DNA of 64,000 bases from Deinococcus psychrotolerans (GTDB lineage Bacteria > Deinococcota > Deinococci > Deinococcales > Deinococcaceae). The stretch spans positions 2,373,501 to 2,437,500 of the forward strand of contig NZ_CP034183.1 of NCBI RefSeq assembly GCF_003860465.1, in the 5' to 3' direction. Positions within the stretch are counted from its first letter, which is position 1; the number at the start of each line of letters is the position of its first letter. Positions 18,000 to 27,194 of the stretch are shown one piece after another. The notes under the pieces were generated by a model. That model worked only from the letters and a program-made list of their open reading frames with translations. It did not search any database and had not been told where the DNA came from. Position numbers and translations under genes: made by a program.

Positions 18000-18497
18000 T
18001 TACTTGCCTTTGCCGTCCAGTATATCGTTATACTGATTGATCTCATCGTAAAATGTCTGAACCCAATCTAGGAAGTTGGCACTGGTAAAGCCGCCCACGA
18101 AAGTGTAAGTGCTGATCAGGTGCGGGTTGCCTTTATCGTCCATATAGGCCTGGCTGAAATACTCTTTGTTCCAGGCGTTGATCACTTTGAGATCGGGCTT
18201 GGTTTTGAAGTCGGTGGCGGTATAAAAGACGTTGGCGAACGCGCCGTCACAACTGCTGGTGTTGCAATTCAAAAAATCGATGTAAAAATCGTTGCCGTCG
18301 GTTTTGTTCTCGACTTTAAGAAAAGGAGACTTGCCAGTGCGGTCGACGGTGGCGGTGTAGCCTGCGGTTTTGAGGATCGGCATCAAGGTTTCCGGCGTGG
18401 CGATCTTGATGACGGTCTGGGCGCTGGCAAGCGGCAAACCCAAGCTGAGGCCGAAAAGCGCCGATACAACCACTGCTCTTTTGAGGGTGTGGGTCAT
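18000..18497 (-). CDS. YbjN domain-containing protein, exported
   Basis: A 165-residue protein. Residues 1-26 are a signal peptide (basic MTHTLKR, hydrophobic core, cleavage after ASAQ). The mature part resembles the YbjN/type-III-chaperone-like fold: a helix followed by the strand FLKVENKTDGNDFYIDFLNC, then FANVFYTATDF and a closing helix NFLDWVQTFYDEINQY. YbjN proteins are conserved but without defined activity. The start is fixed by TATTCT five bases upstream. The long open frame continuing to 19493 is antisense to rlmN and not coding. Confidence 0.75.
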   Translation of the reverse strand: MTHTLKRAVVVSALFGLSLGLPLASAQTVIKIATPETLMPILKTAGYTATVDRTGKSPFLKVENKTDGNDFYIDFLNCNTSSCDGAFANVFYTATDFKTKPDLKVINAWNKEYFSQAYMDDKGNPHLISTYTFVGGFTSANFLDWVQTFYDEINQYNDILDGKGK

Positions 18498-18508
18498 ACC
18501 TGAGAATA
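18498..18508 (-). promoter_or_regulatory. leaderless promoter (TATTCT) of the YbjN-like gene
   Basis: On the minus strand TTGCCC, 17 bases and TATTCT (18503-18508) are followed by five bases and ATG. This is one of the few boxes here with a plausible -35. Confidence 0.6.
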
Positions 18509-18575
18509 AGGCATTGCGGTGAACAGGGCAAAGCCCTCCTCTGCACGCCTTCCATTTAAGCTGGCCCACGCGCCG

Positions 18576-18587
18576 TACACTGGAAAG
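18576..18587 (+). promoter_or_regulatory. leaderless promoter (-10 TACACT) of rlmN
   Basis: TACACT at 18576-18581 is followed by six bases (GGAAAG) and then ATG. Confidence 0.55.
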
Positions 18588-19619
<1,032 letters not shown>

Positions 19620-19715
19620 AGCGTGTGAAACGTCAACTTCCACGCTGCCTGAGATTAAAAGCAGGCTGATGAAAAGGAGACGGACTCTCACCGTGCAAGC
19701 CGCAAGATAAAGAGC

Positions 19716-20870
19716 ATGGACTTCCCCCAAACCAAACGGCGCGTTTCTGGCTTGACCCTCGTTTTGCTGCTGGGCATGACCGCTCCGGCTTTGGCCGGCG
19801 GCGCAGGCCCGCGCAGTTCAGAGCGCGACCTGACCTTGCAATTTGGGCCAGTCAGTGCTCAGGCCACCCTGAGCCTCCCAGCGGGCGCGGCCAAAGCGCC
19901 GCTGGTGCTGCTGATTGCAGGCACTGGGCCGGAAGACCAGAACGGCAGCTACAGCGTATCGGCGGGACAAGTCGTTCAAGGTTCGCTGGGCGCACTCGCT
20001 CAACACCTCAGCCAAGCGGGCTTCGCGGTCATGCGCTTTGACAAACGCTACGCGGCAGGCACTTTTCAGCCCCAAACCGCCCAAGCCGCTTTTACCGAGT
20101 ACGGCAAACTGGGCATGACCGATCTGCTCGCTGACGCCCGCACTGCCCTGAATGCCGCCAAACAGCAGCCGAGGGTGGACGCTTCCAAAGTCTTCATTTA
20201 CGGCTGGAGCGAAGGCAGCGTCATCGCGTCCAGCTTGGCACTGGAAACCAACGCCAGCGGCCTGATCGTGCAGGGGCCGGTGGTGGACTCGTTTGCCGAT
20301 TCGTTTGCCAACCAGTTTGAACGGGTCGGCTTGGCCTATTTGCAGCCCTACAGCAAAGACGGCAAAATAGACCTCAAAGGCGTGCTGGCTGCGCTCTACG
20401 GAAACGGCAGCGGCCTGGCCAAGACTGAAGCCAGCTTGCTGTTCTCGCTGGAGAGCACACCACAAAAACCCATGCTGAGCACCCTGCTCGACACCAACAA
20501 AGACGGGTTGATCGATTTGAAGGCCGAAGCTTTGCCGCAAATTCGCCAGTTTTACCAGCAGTTCACGCCGCAGTCGCCCATGTACGCCCCCGCCACCACC
20601 CTGCCGACCTTGGGCGAATTGGCTTCCCGTCTCAAGTTGCCGGTGCTGATTATGCAAGGTGAGAACGACGGCAACATTGACCCCGCTGCTGCCCAGCGTC
20701 TCGACGACGCGCTGGGCGCAGCAGGCAACGCGGATCACACCTTCAAACTCTACGCGGGCTTGGGGCACTCGCTGGGCCTCTCGCCCGCCATTACCCAAGA
20801 CACCTTCGCGCCGATGCAAAGCGGGCCGATGAACGACATGGCCGCGTGGCTGACCCAGCGCAGCCGGTAG
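19716..20870 (+). CDS. secreted alpha/beta hydrolase with calcium-loop-like insert
   Basis: A 384-residue protein with a signal peptide (MDFPQTKRR, hydrophobic core, ALAGG at about 25-29). The alpha/beta hydrolase core shows an oxyanion region LIAGTGPEDQNG, nucleophile GWSEGS (about 166-171), an acid in QGENDGNID near 312-320, and histidine in GLGHSLG near 349. The cap region contains DTNKDGLIDLKAE (about 258-270), which fits a DxNxDGxID EF-hand or dockerin-type calcium loop. The substrate is unknown; similar proteins are annotated as esterases or peptidases. The start at 19716 is the best available, but upstream signals are weak. Confidence 0.8.
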   Translation: MDFPQTKRRVSGLTLVLLLGMTAPALAGGAGPRSSERDLTLQFGPVSAQATLSLPAGAAKAPLVLLIAGTGPEDQNGSYSVSAGQVVQGSLGALAQHLSQAGFAVMRFDKRYAAGTFQPQTAQAAFTEYGKLGMTDLLADARTALNAAKQQPRVDASKVFIYGWSEGSVIASSLALETNASGLIVQGPVVDSFADSFANQFERVGLAYLQPYSKDGKIDLKGVLAALYGNGSGLAKTEASLLFSLESTPQKPMLSTLLDTNKDGLIDLKAEALPQIRQFYQQFTPQSPMYAPATTLPTLGELASRLKLPVLIMQGENDGNIDPAAAQRLDDALGAAGNADHTFKLYAGLGHSLGLSPAITQDTFAPMQSGPMNDMAAWLTQRSR

Positions 20871-20913
20871 AGCGTGCGGCGCTGGGTGTAAGGGTTGGGC
20901 AAGAGCCAACTGC

Positions 20914-20929
20914 TAGCATGACAAGCACG
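20914..20929 (+). promoter_or_regulatory. possible near-leaderless promoter (TAGCAT) of the TPR gene
   Basis: TAGCAT at 20914-20919 is ten bases from the ATG at 20930, so the 5' leader would be only a few bases. Confidence 0.35.
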
Positions 20930-22687
20930 ATGAAGACACGATTGCCCTCGCCGCTGGCTCCCGCCTACCCTGCGCCTGCCCCCTCGCGTCGGCGCTGGGT
21001 AGCCCTTTCCTTTCTCACCTTGGCGCTGGCTACCGCGCCGCTGGCCCGCGCCCAGACGATGGTCGATACCTTGCAGACCATCAACATCAGCAACACCCTC
21101 GATCAGCAGAGCGTGACCGGCGGCCAAGCGGCCATAGACCGGGCCAAAGCGCTCAAAGCCCAGCTCGAAAAGCAGCAGGCGCAAGCTCAGGCTGAGGTTC
21201 CAGCCGCGCCGGGGTCGCCCGTTTCTCCTGTGGCCGCTCCTTCAGCCCTGCCCGCTGCCGCCCTAGCGCCCGCCGTGCCGCTGACCGACGCCCAAATTGT
21301 GCGCCTGAACTCGGCCAAAGCGCTGTTTGCCCAGAGCAAGTGGGCGCAGGCCCGCACCATTTATGAAGAACTGATTTCGGAGAATTACCAGCAACCTGAG
21401 CCGCATTTCGGCTTGGCGCTGAGCTTGTTCGCGCTGAGTGACTTGACTGGTGCCCGCTTTGAACTGGGTCAGTTCGTGGCGCTCTCACCCGCCAGTTTTG
21501 AAGGGCCGTACAACCTCGGCATTATCGCGGTCAAGAACAAAGAGTATGACGAAGCGCTCAAGCAGTTCACGGCGGCGGCGGCGCTGTCGGGTGACGCCGC
21601 GCCCACCGCCCGCCGTCAGGTCTTGGAAGCGCTGGCCGGTGAGCAAAACCGCCGCCAAGATTACGCCGCTCTGAGCGCCACCCTGACGCAGGCACTGGCG
21701 ATTGACCCCAGCGACGCCAATTTGCGCTACCGCCTCGGCCAAGCGGTGGCCCTTTCCGGCAACGGCGCTGGAGCGCTGCCACTGCTCTACGGTGCGCTGC
21801 AAAACGACGCTACCCGCGCTGGAGCGGCCCTCCTGATCGCCGACATCTACGCCGCCCAAAACCTGCCCGACCGGGCGGTGCGCGAACTCGACAGCGCCGC
21901 CGGAGGGCAACTCAGCGGCACCGACCGCTCCCGCTTGCTGGTTCGCAAAGCCCAGCTGCTGCAACTCCAAAACAAAGTGCCGGCCGCCGCCCAAGCCGCC
22001 AAAGAAGCGGTTCAGGCCGACAGCCGCTCGGCGAGCGCGGCCTCCACCTTGGCGGGCTTACTGGCCAGCAACGGTGATCTGAAGGGCAGCCTGAGCGCTT
22101 GGCAAAAAGCCGCCGCTCTGGAAGCGGGCAACGCCAGCATTTTCCTGAATTTGGCGGCGGTGCAGTTGGCTTTGGGCCAAAATGCCGAGGCCCGCAGGAG
22201 CGCTGAGCTTACCCTCAAGCTGGCCGACAGCCCCGCGCCCACGCCCGCTGACCTTGCCACCCAGGCCCGCGCCGCGTTTGTGCAGGGCGTCAGCGCTTAC
22301 CGCCTCAAAGACTACTCGGCGGCGGCCAAAGCGCTGTCAGGCAGCGCCGCCAAGCAGCCCAGCGCCGAAACTTCGCTGTGGCTGGGCCTGAGCGCTTACG
22401 CCCTCAAGGATTATCCGGCGGCGATTGCGGCGCTCAGCGACAGCGTGCGCCTGGGCGACACCCTCAGCGCCCGGCTCAACCTCGGCGCGGCGCTGCTCTC
22501 GGCGGGGCGCTTTGCCGAAGCGGAACCGACTTTACGCAGCGTGGCCGTCGAAGATCCCAAAAACGCGGCGGCTTGGTATCAGCTCGGCTTGTCGCGCAAA
22601 GCGCAGGGCAAAGACGCCGAAGCCAAAACCGCTTTTACTTCTGCGGCCAAACTGGGGTTGGCCGCCGCCAAAGCTGAACTGAAATAA
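20930..22687 (+). CDS. exported TPR repeat protein
   Basis: A 585-residue protein with a signal peptide (basic stretch SRRR, hydrophobic core, ARAQT at about 40-44) and a Pro/Ala-rich segment to about residue 90. The remainder is made of tetratricopeptide repeats, for example ALFAQSKWAQARTIYEELI, YNLGIIAVKNKEYDEALKQF and ALKDYPAAIAALSDSVRLGD, ending AWYQLGLSRKAQGKDAEAKTAF. Such proteins scaffold cell-envelope complexes; no enzymatic motif is present. It precedes the SPOR-domain gene, separated by a terminator-like hairpin. An ATG at 20918 is an alternative start but lies inside the -10 box. Confidence 0.82.
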   Translation: MKTRLPSPLAPAYPAPAPSRRRWVALSFLTLALATAPLARAQTMVDTLQTINISNTLDQQSVTGGQAAIDRAKALKAQLEKQQAQAQAEVPAAPGSPVSPVAAPSALPAAALAPAVPLTDAQIVRLNSAKALFAQSKWAQARTIYEELISENYQQPEPHFGLALSLFALSDLTGARFELGQFVALSPASFEGPYNLGIIAVKNKEYDEALKQFTAAAALSGDAAPTARRQVLEALAGEQNRRQDYAALSATLTQALAIDPSDANLRYRLGQAVALSGNGAGALPLLYGALQNDATRAGAALLIADIYAAQNLPDRAVRELDSAAGGQLSGTDRSRLLVRKAQLLQLQNKVPAAAQAAKEAVQADSRSASAASTLAGLLASNGDLKGSLSAWQKAAALEAGNASIFLNLAAVQLALGQNAEARRSAELTLKLADSPAPTPADLATQARAAFVQGVSAYRLKDYSAAAKALSGSAAKQPSAETSLWLGLSAYALKDYPAAIAALSDSVRLGDTLSARLNLGAALLSAGRFAEAEPTLRSVAVEDPKNAAAWYQLGLSRKAQGKDAEAKTAFTSAAKLGLAAAKAELK

Positions 22688-22716
22688 CGCAGCGCATACC
22701 AATTTGGCACTGAGAA

Positions 22717-22761
22717 AAGGGGTGGGGAGAAGCAGTTTTCTCGCCTCCCTCCCATCCCCTT
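22717..22761 (+). terminator. probable terminator after the TPR gene
   Basis: AAGGGG plus TGGG (22717-22726) pair with CCCA and CCCCTT (22751-22761) with one bulged base. TATTCCTC follows. Confidence 0.45.
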
Positions 22762-22782
22762 ATTCCTCAAATGTCCTACTCT

Positions 22783-22800
22783 GTAGCTCGAGGTAGCTAC
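22783..22800 (+). promoter_or_regulatory. inverted repeat holding the ribosome-binding site of the SPOR gene
   Basis: GTAGCT (22783-22788) and AGCTAC (22795-22800) flank a CGAGGT loop, and the GAGG in that loop is the likely Shine-Dalgarno for the ATG at 22802. Confidence 0.4.
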
Positions 22801-22801
22801 C

Positions 22802-24097
22802 ATGAGACTTGTAGGACGACGTTTACCTGATCTGCTGATCGGCATTTTAATTGTGGTCTTGGCGCTGGGCCTCGGAAGCTTGCTCCTGACTCAGCGCAAC
22901 CGCGCCGCCATCACCCCCAGTGCGCTGACGCCGCCTCCGGCCAGCACCGCTGACATTCCTGCCGCGCCCGGCACGGGCGTCACCAACACCCAAGCCGTCA
23001 CGCCGCCGGACGCAGGCCAAGGAAGCGTGGGCCAAACTGGAACGACTTCCGCCGTGCCCAGCACTCCTGCTGCCACTGTGCCTGCTGCAAGCCCCGCCAC
23101 TGATCCTTCGCAGGCGGCTCAAACGCCCGTCACTGATCCTGCCGCCTCCACTCCGGCCAGCGGCGACCAAACGGCAACGGTGGCTCAGCCCGAATCCCCG
23201 ACCACACCGCCCAGCACGGCGGCTCCTGCACAACCCGGTCAAACTCAACCCAGCACCGGCCCTGTGGCCACCAGCCCGCTTGCGCCGCCGGTGACGCCGC
23301 AGCCGGACACCAGTCAGCCGCCCGTGACCACCACGCCAGCCCCGATGGCTCAGCCCACTGCCCAACCGGCAACGGGTCAGCCGACCACTCCTGCGTCTCC
23401 CACCGCGCCGCCCACTGCGGCAACCACACCGCCCCGCAGCGGTGGAGCAGTAGCGACCAGCGAAAACCGCACTCCGCTGCGGCGCGATTACCGCATCAGC
23501 CTCGGCACTTTCGGCAGCGTAGCGGAAGCGCAGGCCAGCACCGCTGCGGTGAGTGCGCTGGGCTACACCGTTTATCCGATTGATCTGGGGTCGCAAGTGG
23601 TGGCGCAAGTGGGCCCCTTTGCCAGTGCCAGTGACGCCAACGCAGCGCTCAGCGACATCCTGCGGGCTTACGGCGGCGCACTGCTGTACGCGCCGCGCTC
23701 GTCGGTCAGTAGCGGTTTGGAGCAGCCAGCGGCCAGCGGCAGCTCTGACAGCGCCCGTAACAATGCTGCTGGTGTCGCCGCTCCGAGTCCTTCTGCGGCT
23801 TCAGCGGTGAGTTCTGCCGTAACCAGTTCACCCGCGCCCGCTCAGGCCGCTCCCAGCCAGCCCGCGCAAGCGGCTGCGCCCAGTGGCCCGGTGTATTTGC
23901 AGGTCGGCGCGTTTGACCGCCAAGAAAGTGCTGCCCGCCTGGTTGGCTTGTTGGACGACTTGGGCTACAACCCCAGCGTGCAAGCGCCGGAAGGCAAAAA
24001 GGTCACGGTCTTGATCGGCCCCTTTTCCGGCGAGGCGGTGCTGCGTGCCGAAAGCAAGCTCAACGACAACGGCTTTGATCACTTCCGAGTTCGCTGA
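22802..24097 (+). CDS. SPOR domain-containing membrane protein (two SPOR domains)
   Basis: A 431-residue bitopic protein. Residues about 9-30 are a single membrane helix (LLIGILIVVLALGLGSLLL). A long Pro/Thr/Ala/Gln-rich periplasmic linker runs to about residue 220. SPOR domain 1 spans about 228-292 (YRISLGTFGSVAEAQAS, VVAQVGPFASASDANAAL). Domain 2 spans about 363-431 (VYLQVGAFDRQESAARLVG, VTVLIGPFSGEAVLRAESKL). SPOR domains bind denuded glycan strands at division sites, so a septal or wall-remodelling role is likely. Two copies are less usual than one. It ends 18 bases before rex. Confidence 0.88.
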   Translation: MRLVGRRLPDLLIGILIVVLALGLGSLLLTQRNRAAITPSALTPPPASTADIPAAPGTGVTNTQAVTPPDAGQGSVGQTGTTSAVPSTPAATVPAASPATDPSQAAQTPVTDPAASTPASGDQTATVAQPESPTTPPSTAAPAQPGQTQPSTGPVATSPLAPPVTPQPDTSQPPVTTTPAPMAQPTAQPATGQPTTPASPTAPPTAATTPPRSGGAVATSENRTPLRRDYRISLGTFGSVAEAQASTAAVSALGYTVYPIDLGSQVVAQVGPFASASDANAALSDILRAYGGALLYAPRSSVSSGLEQPAASGSSDSARNNAAGVAAPSPSAASAVSSAVTSSPAPAQAAPSQPAQAAAPSGPVYLQVGAFDRQESAARLVGLLDDLGYNPSVQAPEGKKVTVLIGPFSGEAVLRAESKLNDNGFDHFRVR

Positions 24098-24115
24098 GCG
24101 GCTGGGCGCGGCAGC

Positions 24116-24910
24116 GTGACGGTTCAGGGTGTTCCCGGCATTCCCACCGCCGCCGTTTCGCGGTTGGTGACGTACCTGCGCATTCTCGAAGAACTCGAAC
24201 GCGCCGAAGTGCCCACCACCAGCAGCGGCGCACTGGCTGAGCGTGCTCAGGTCAGCGCCTTTCAAGTCCGTAAAGACTTGGCATATTTCGGCAGGTTCGG
24301 CACACGCGGTATGGGCTACACCGTCAGCGTTCTTAAGCGCGAACTGACCCGCGTGCTGGGCCTTAACCGCTCGTGGAGCGTGGTCATCGTGGGCATGGGC
24401 AGATTGGGGCAGGCCATCGCCCACTATCCGGGGGCGAGCGAGTACCAGTTCGGCTACGTGGGCCTGTTTGATGTCAAAGCCGAGCTGATCGGCACGCCCG
24501 TTGACGTTCCTGCTCAGCGCGAGGGCGTGAGCGGCTCAGGGCTGGCAGCCTCCGCGCAGCCGCGCCAACTGAATATCCAACACATCCGTGACCTCACTGC
24601 TTTTGCCCAGCAGCAAGCCGCGCAGGGCCGGGCTATTGACATGGGTTTTTTGGCGGTGCCCCCCGAACACGCCCAGGCTGCGGCGCAGTCTATGGTCGAA
24701 GCGGGCGTAAAAGGTATTCTGAATTTCGCGCCGACCCTCATTCAGCCGGCCCAAGACAGCGCGGGACATGAGCGTGGTTTGCAAGAGATCAGTGATGAGT
24801 GGCGTGATGTGATGGTGGAGAACGTGGACTTTTTGGTGGGCATGAAGCGGCTGGCGTTTTATATGCTCAACCCACAGCTTAGAGATCAAGACCCGGAGGA
24901 GAAGGCATGA
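24116..24910 (+). CDS. rex: redox-sensing transcriptional repressor Rex
   Basis: A dimeric repressor that leaves DNA when NADH rises relative to NAD, controlling fermentation and respiration genes. The N-terminal winged helix has AVSRLVTYLRILEELE (about 13-28) and QVRKDLAYFGRFGTRGMGY (about 50-68), the Rex signature. The Rossmann domain follows with VVIVGMGRLGQAIAHY (about 88-103). VPPEHAQAAAQSMVEAGVKG and LNFAP complete the family. The GTG at 24116 is the first in-frame start after the SPOR gene. Its stop overlaps the lipoprotein ATG (ATGA). I see no obvious Rex site in the window. Confidence 0.93.
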   Translation: MTVQGVPGIPTAAVSRLVTYLRILEELERAEVPTTSSGALAERAQVSAFQVRKDLAYFGRFGTRGMGYTVSVLKRELTRVLGLNRSWSVVIVGMGRLGQAIAHYPGASEYQFGYVGLFDVKAELIGTPVDVPAQREGVSGSGLAASAQPRQLNIQHIRDLTAFAQQQAAQGRAIDMGFLAVPPEHAQAAAQSMVEAGVKGILNFAPTLIQPAQDSAGHERGLQEISDEWRDVMVENVDFLVGMKRLAFYMLNPQLRDQDPEEKA

Positions 24911-25671
24911 AGCAAGCAGGAAAGAAGTTTGGATTTCAAAAGGTGTGGTTGTTGGGGGCGCTGGCGTTGCCTCTGGCGGGATGCGGAGATGTGGGCACGA
25001 CAGGTTCTATTCAACTGCCCACCACCCTGAATGTAGGTATCGCGGTTGGCGACTCCACGTCAACAGTGATTGTCACCAAAACCTTCACTCCAGCGACAGC
25101 CGGTACGCCTGAGATACCCGCCGTACCGGCTGTACCGGGCGTGGGCGGTCAGCCAGGGACTCCGGCGGTTCCTGCGATTCCGGCCAAGCCAGGCACAGTC
25201 GCCAAAACTGTCTGGACATCGAGTGGCGCAGGCCCGGCTACGTTTACCTTCACCAGTCGCCCCGGCTCAGACGCGGCTTATGTCACTGGTTTCCGGCTCA
25301 TCAGTGACAAGTTCAATGGTGTAGAGCAAGTTGCTGATCCTAAAGACGCTGCAATCACTCAGCTCAAGTTAAACATTTATGTTCCTTCTGGTTATACCTG
25401 CCCAGTGGTCAACCCAATTGATCCTACTTCGACCCGCAGCCAAACCCAGTCTTGTGACTCCTCACTCATCACCACGGTTCAGGGGAACGGTGTGTCTACT
25501 AGCCCGCTCAACCTTGATTTTACGACGCCTTTGGTTGACTTGGTAATTGCCAGCAACGCCTCAGCGTCCCGCAGCAGCATTATTGAATTTGTAGGCTTCA
25601 CCAGTCGGGGCAAAAGCTTTGTCTTCAATGCGAACGTCGCCGCTACAGCCCAGAAACAAGGTGACCTTTAA
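24907..25671 (+). CDS. putative lipoprotein coupled to rex
   Basis: A 254-residue protein with a lipoprotein signal: basic start, hydrophobic WLLGALALPLAGC with the lipobox cysteine at about residue 26. Residues about 60-96 are a Pro/Ala/Val/Gly repeat (EIPAVPAVPGVGGQPG, then TPAVPAIPAKPG), like a wall-spanning spacer. The remaining beta-rich part has two cysteines (near 159 and 178) that could form a disulfide. No family recognised. The ATGA overlap with rex means translational coupling to a redox regulator, which is odd for a surface protein. The G+C content of the second half is lower than its neighbours. Confidence 0.7.
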   Translation: MKQAGKKFGFQKVWLLGALALPLAGCGDVGTTGSIQLPTTLNVGIAVGDSTSTVIVTKTFTPATAGTPEIPAVPAVPGVGGQPGTPAVPAIPAKPGTVAKTVWTSSGAGPATFTFTSRPGSDAAYVTGFRLISDKFNGVEQVADPKDAAITQLKLNIYVPSGYTCPVVNPIDPTSTRSQTQSCDSSLITTVQGNGVSTSPLNLDFTTPLVDLVIASNASASRSSIIEFVGFTSRGKSFVFNANVAATAQKQGDL

Positions 25672-25707
25672 GCACCCCGCCTGACTTCCCCCTCACACCC
25701 CATCTGC

Positions 25708-25720
25708 TAAACTGACACCC
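25708..25720 (+). promoter_or_regulatory. leaderless promoter (-10 TAAACT) of the cyclic-di-AMP receptor
   Basis: TAAACT at 25708-25713 lies seven bases before the ATG. Confidence 0.55.
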
Positions 25721-26050
25721 ATGAAACTGGTACTCGCCATCGTCCAAGACGCCGATACGCCCGGACTGATGCGCAGCCTCTCTGAGCAGGGCTACGAAGT
25801 CACCAAGCTCGCGTCGACTGGCGGCTTTTTGCGCGAGGGCAACACCACATTAATGATTGGTGTCCAAGATGAGCGGTTGCCGCACCTCAAAACTCTGGTG
25901 GCCCAAAACTGCCGCAGCCGCAGCCGCTTGGTCACGCCCAGCGTCCCGATGGGGGAGCAGGGCGAAGGGCTGGTGGCCGATCCGGTGGAAGTGCCGGTGG
26001 GCGGCGCGGTAATGTTTGTGGTCAATGTAGACGAATTCGTGCGCGTCTAA
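25721..26050 (+). CDS. cyclic-di-AMP receptor, DarA/PstA (PII-like) family
   Basis: A 109-residue trimeric PII-like protein that binds cyclic-di-AMP in Gram-positive bacteria. The match runs the full length: [17 protein letters not shown] at the N-terminus, [21 protein letters not shown] (about 27-47, the nucleotide-binding segment) and [16 protein letters not shown] at the C-terminus. Downstream targets of this family are poorly known, and none is hinted at by neighbours. It is transcribed alone from a leaderless promoter. Confidence 0.92.
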   Translation: MKLVLAIVQDADTPGLMRSLSEQGYEVTKLASTGGFLREGNTTLMIGVQDERLPHLKTLVAQNCRSRSRLVTPSVPMGEQGEGLVADPVEVPVGGAVMFVVNVDEFVRV

Positions 26051-26090
26051 CCTGAGTTTTCAAAGCCTCAGCTTGTCATAGCCCTGAAGG

Positions 26091-26118
26091 ATCATCCCGC
26101 TTAGAATGGCGGGATGAT
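26091..26118 (+). repeat. 10-bp perfect inverted repeat across a start codon
   Basis: ATCATCCCGC (26091-26100) and GCGGGATGAT (26109-26118) flank eight bases that contain the TAGAAT -10 box. The right arm contains the ATG of the thioredoxin-fold gene. This is an operator candidate. Confidence 0.6.
26102..26113 (+). promoter_or_regulatory. leaderless promoter (-10 TAGAAT) of the DsbA-like gene
   Basis: TAGAAT at 26102-26107 is followed by six bases before the ATG, within the inverted repeat at 26091-26118. Confidence 0.6.
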
Positions 26119-27112
26119 TCGTTTTGCTCGCTTTATTTCGCTGTCACTCGCGCTTCTCGGCGGCGCGGCCTTGGCCCAAGTCGGCAACCTCAGCACCTCG
26201 CTGGACGGTAACCCGTTGCTCTCGGCTTACGTCAAAAGCGGCAATACCCTCACCGCCCCCGACGGCACCCAGATCACGCTGGTAAGTCGGGGTTCGTACT
26301 TGGCGGGCGCAACCGTGACGCTGCCGACGCCGGACGCGGCCAAAGCGGGCCAACTGCTCGGCGTGCTGAGCGGCTACGGTGACGGGCTGGCGACGCCTTA
26401 CGCCGGATACCTCGGCAACCCGCAGGTCAAGCCGCAACTGAGTACTCCAGCCGGTATGACCATCAGCGCCGAGCAGTACCAAGTGATTACCAAGCAAATG
26501 GGCCAGCGCCTGCAATTTAGCCTCAAGTTGGCGGAGGTGCCCAGCAAGGTGTTTATCAGCACGGCCAATACGCTCGGCCCCAGCAAATCGGCGGTGGTGC
26601 TGCGGCTTTTCAGCGATTTTCAGTGTCCCTTTTGTCAGCAATTCGAGCAGCAAGCTTGGCCTGCGCTGCAAACGGAGTTGCAAAAAACCTACGGCAACAC
26701 CCTGCGCTTTGAATTTCACCAGTTTCCCTTGGAGCAAATCCACCCGAATGCCCGCGCCGCCGCCGAAGCCAGCGAGTGCGCCGCCGCGCAGGGTCAATTC
26801 TGGGCTTACAAAGACGCGCTGTTTGATACCCCCAACTGGACGGTCTGGACGAAAGCCGCCAATCCCAATCCCAATTTCATAGCGCTGGCCACTCAGCTTG
26901 CCGGTGGTAAAGCCAAAACCTTCAGCGGGGACACCTTCAAAACCTGCCTCGCCAACCGGGGCGGCAAAGCCAACGTAGACGCCGGACTGCAAGAAGCCCT
27001 AGCGGCGGGTGTCAATGCCACGCCGACCTTATTCGTCAACGGCTACAAAGTCAGCAACCCGTCGGATATCGCGGCGGTCAAGCGGCTGATTCAGTTCGTG
27101 CTGGGCAAATAG
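26114..27112 (+). CDS. exported DsbA-like thiol:disulfide protein
   Basis: A 332-residue protein with a signal peptide (residues 1-21, ending ALAQ). Residues about 20-155 form an N-terminal part of unknown fold. From about 160 the protein is a DsbA/thioredoxin domain of the Thioredoxin_4 type: LRLFSDFQCPFCQQFEQQAWP holds the CPFC redox centre near 171-174, FHQFPLEQIHPNARAAAEASECAA is the helical insert, and ATPTLFVNGYKV near 305 has the cis-proline TPT. It should work in the periplasm on disulfide formation or reduction. The start is fixed by TAGAAT. Confidence 0.87.
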   Translation: MIRFARFISLSLALLGGAALAQVGNLSTSLDGNPLLSAYVKSGNTLTAPDGTQITLVSRGSYLAGATVTLPTPDAAKAGQLLGVLSGYGDGLATPYAGYLGNPQVKPQLSTPAGMTISAEQYQVITKQMGQRLQFSLKLAEVPSKVFISTANTLGPSKSAVVLRLFSDFQCPFCQQFEQQAWPALQTELQKTYGNTLRFEFHQFPLEQIHPNARAAAEASECAAAQGQFWAYKDALFDTPNWTVWTKAANPNPNFIALATQLAGGKAKTFSGDTFKTCLANRGGKANVDAGLQEALAAGVNATPTLFVNGYKVSNPSDIAAVKRLIQFVLGK

Positions 27113-27132
27113 GAGAGGAGCGGCCTGCTGTG

Positions 27133-27170
27133 AGGGGGCGAAGGGGTACTTCATTTCCCATTTGCCCCCT
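27133..27170 (+). terminator. possible terminator between the DsbA-like gene and rqcH
   Basis: AGGGGGC (27133-27139) pairs with GCCCCCT (27164-27170) across a 24-base loop. No U-tract follows. Confidence 0.35.
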
Positions 27171-27194
27171 GCAAAACCGGCACAATAAAAGCTT

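Noticed and set aside
24097..24907. Rex-binding site near rex
   Set aside because: Looked for TTGTGAA-N6-TTCACAA; nothing close to it was seen in the surrounding gaps.
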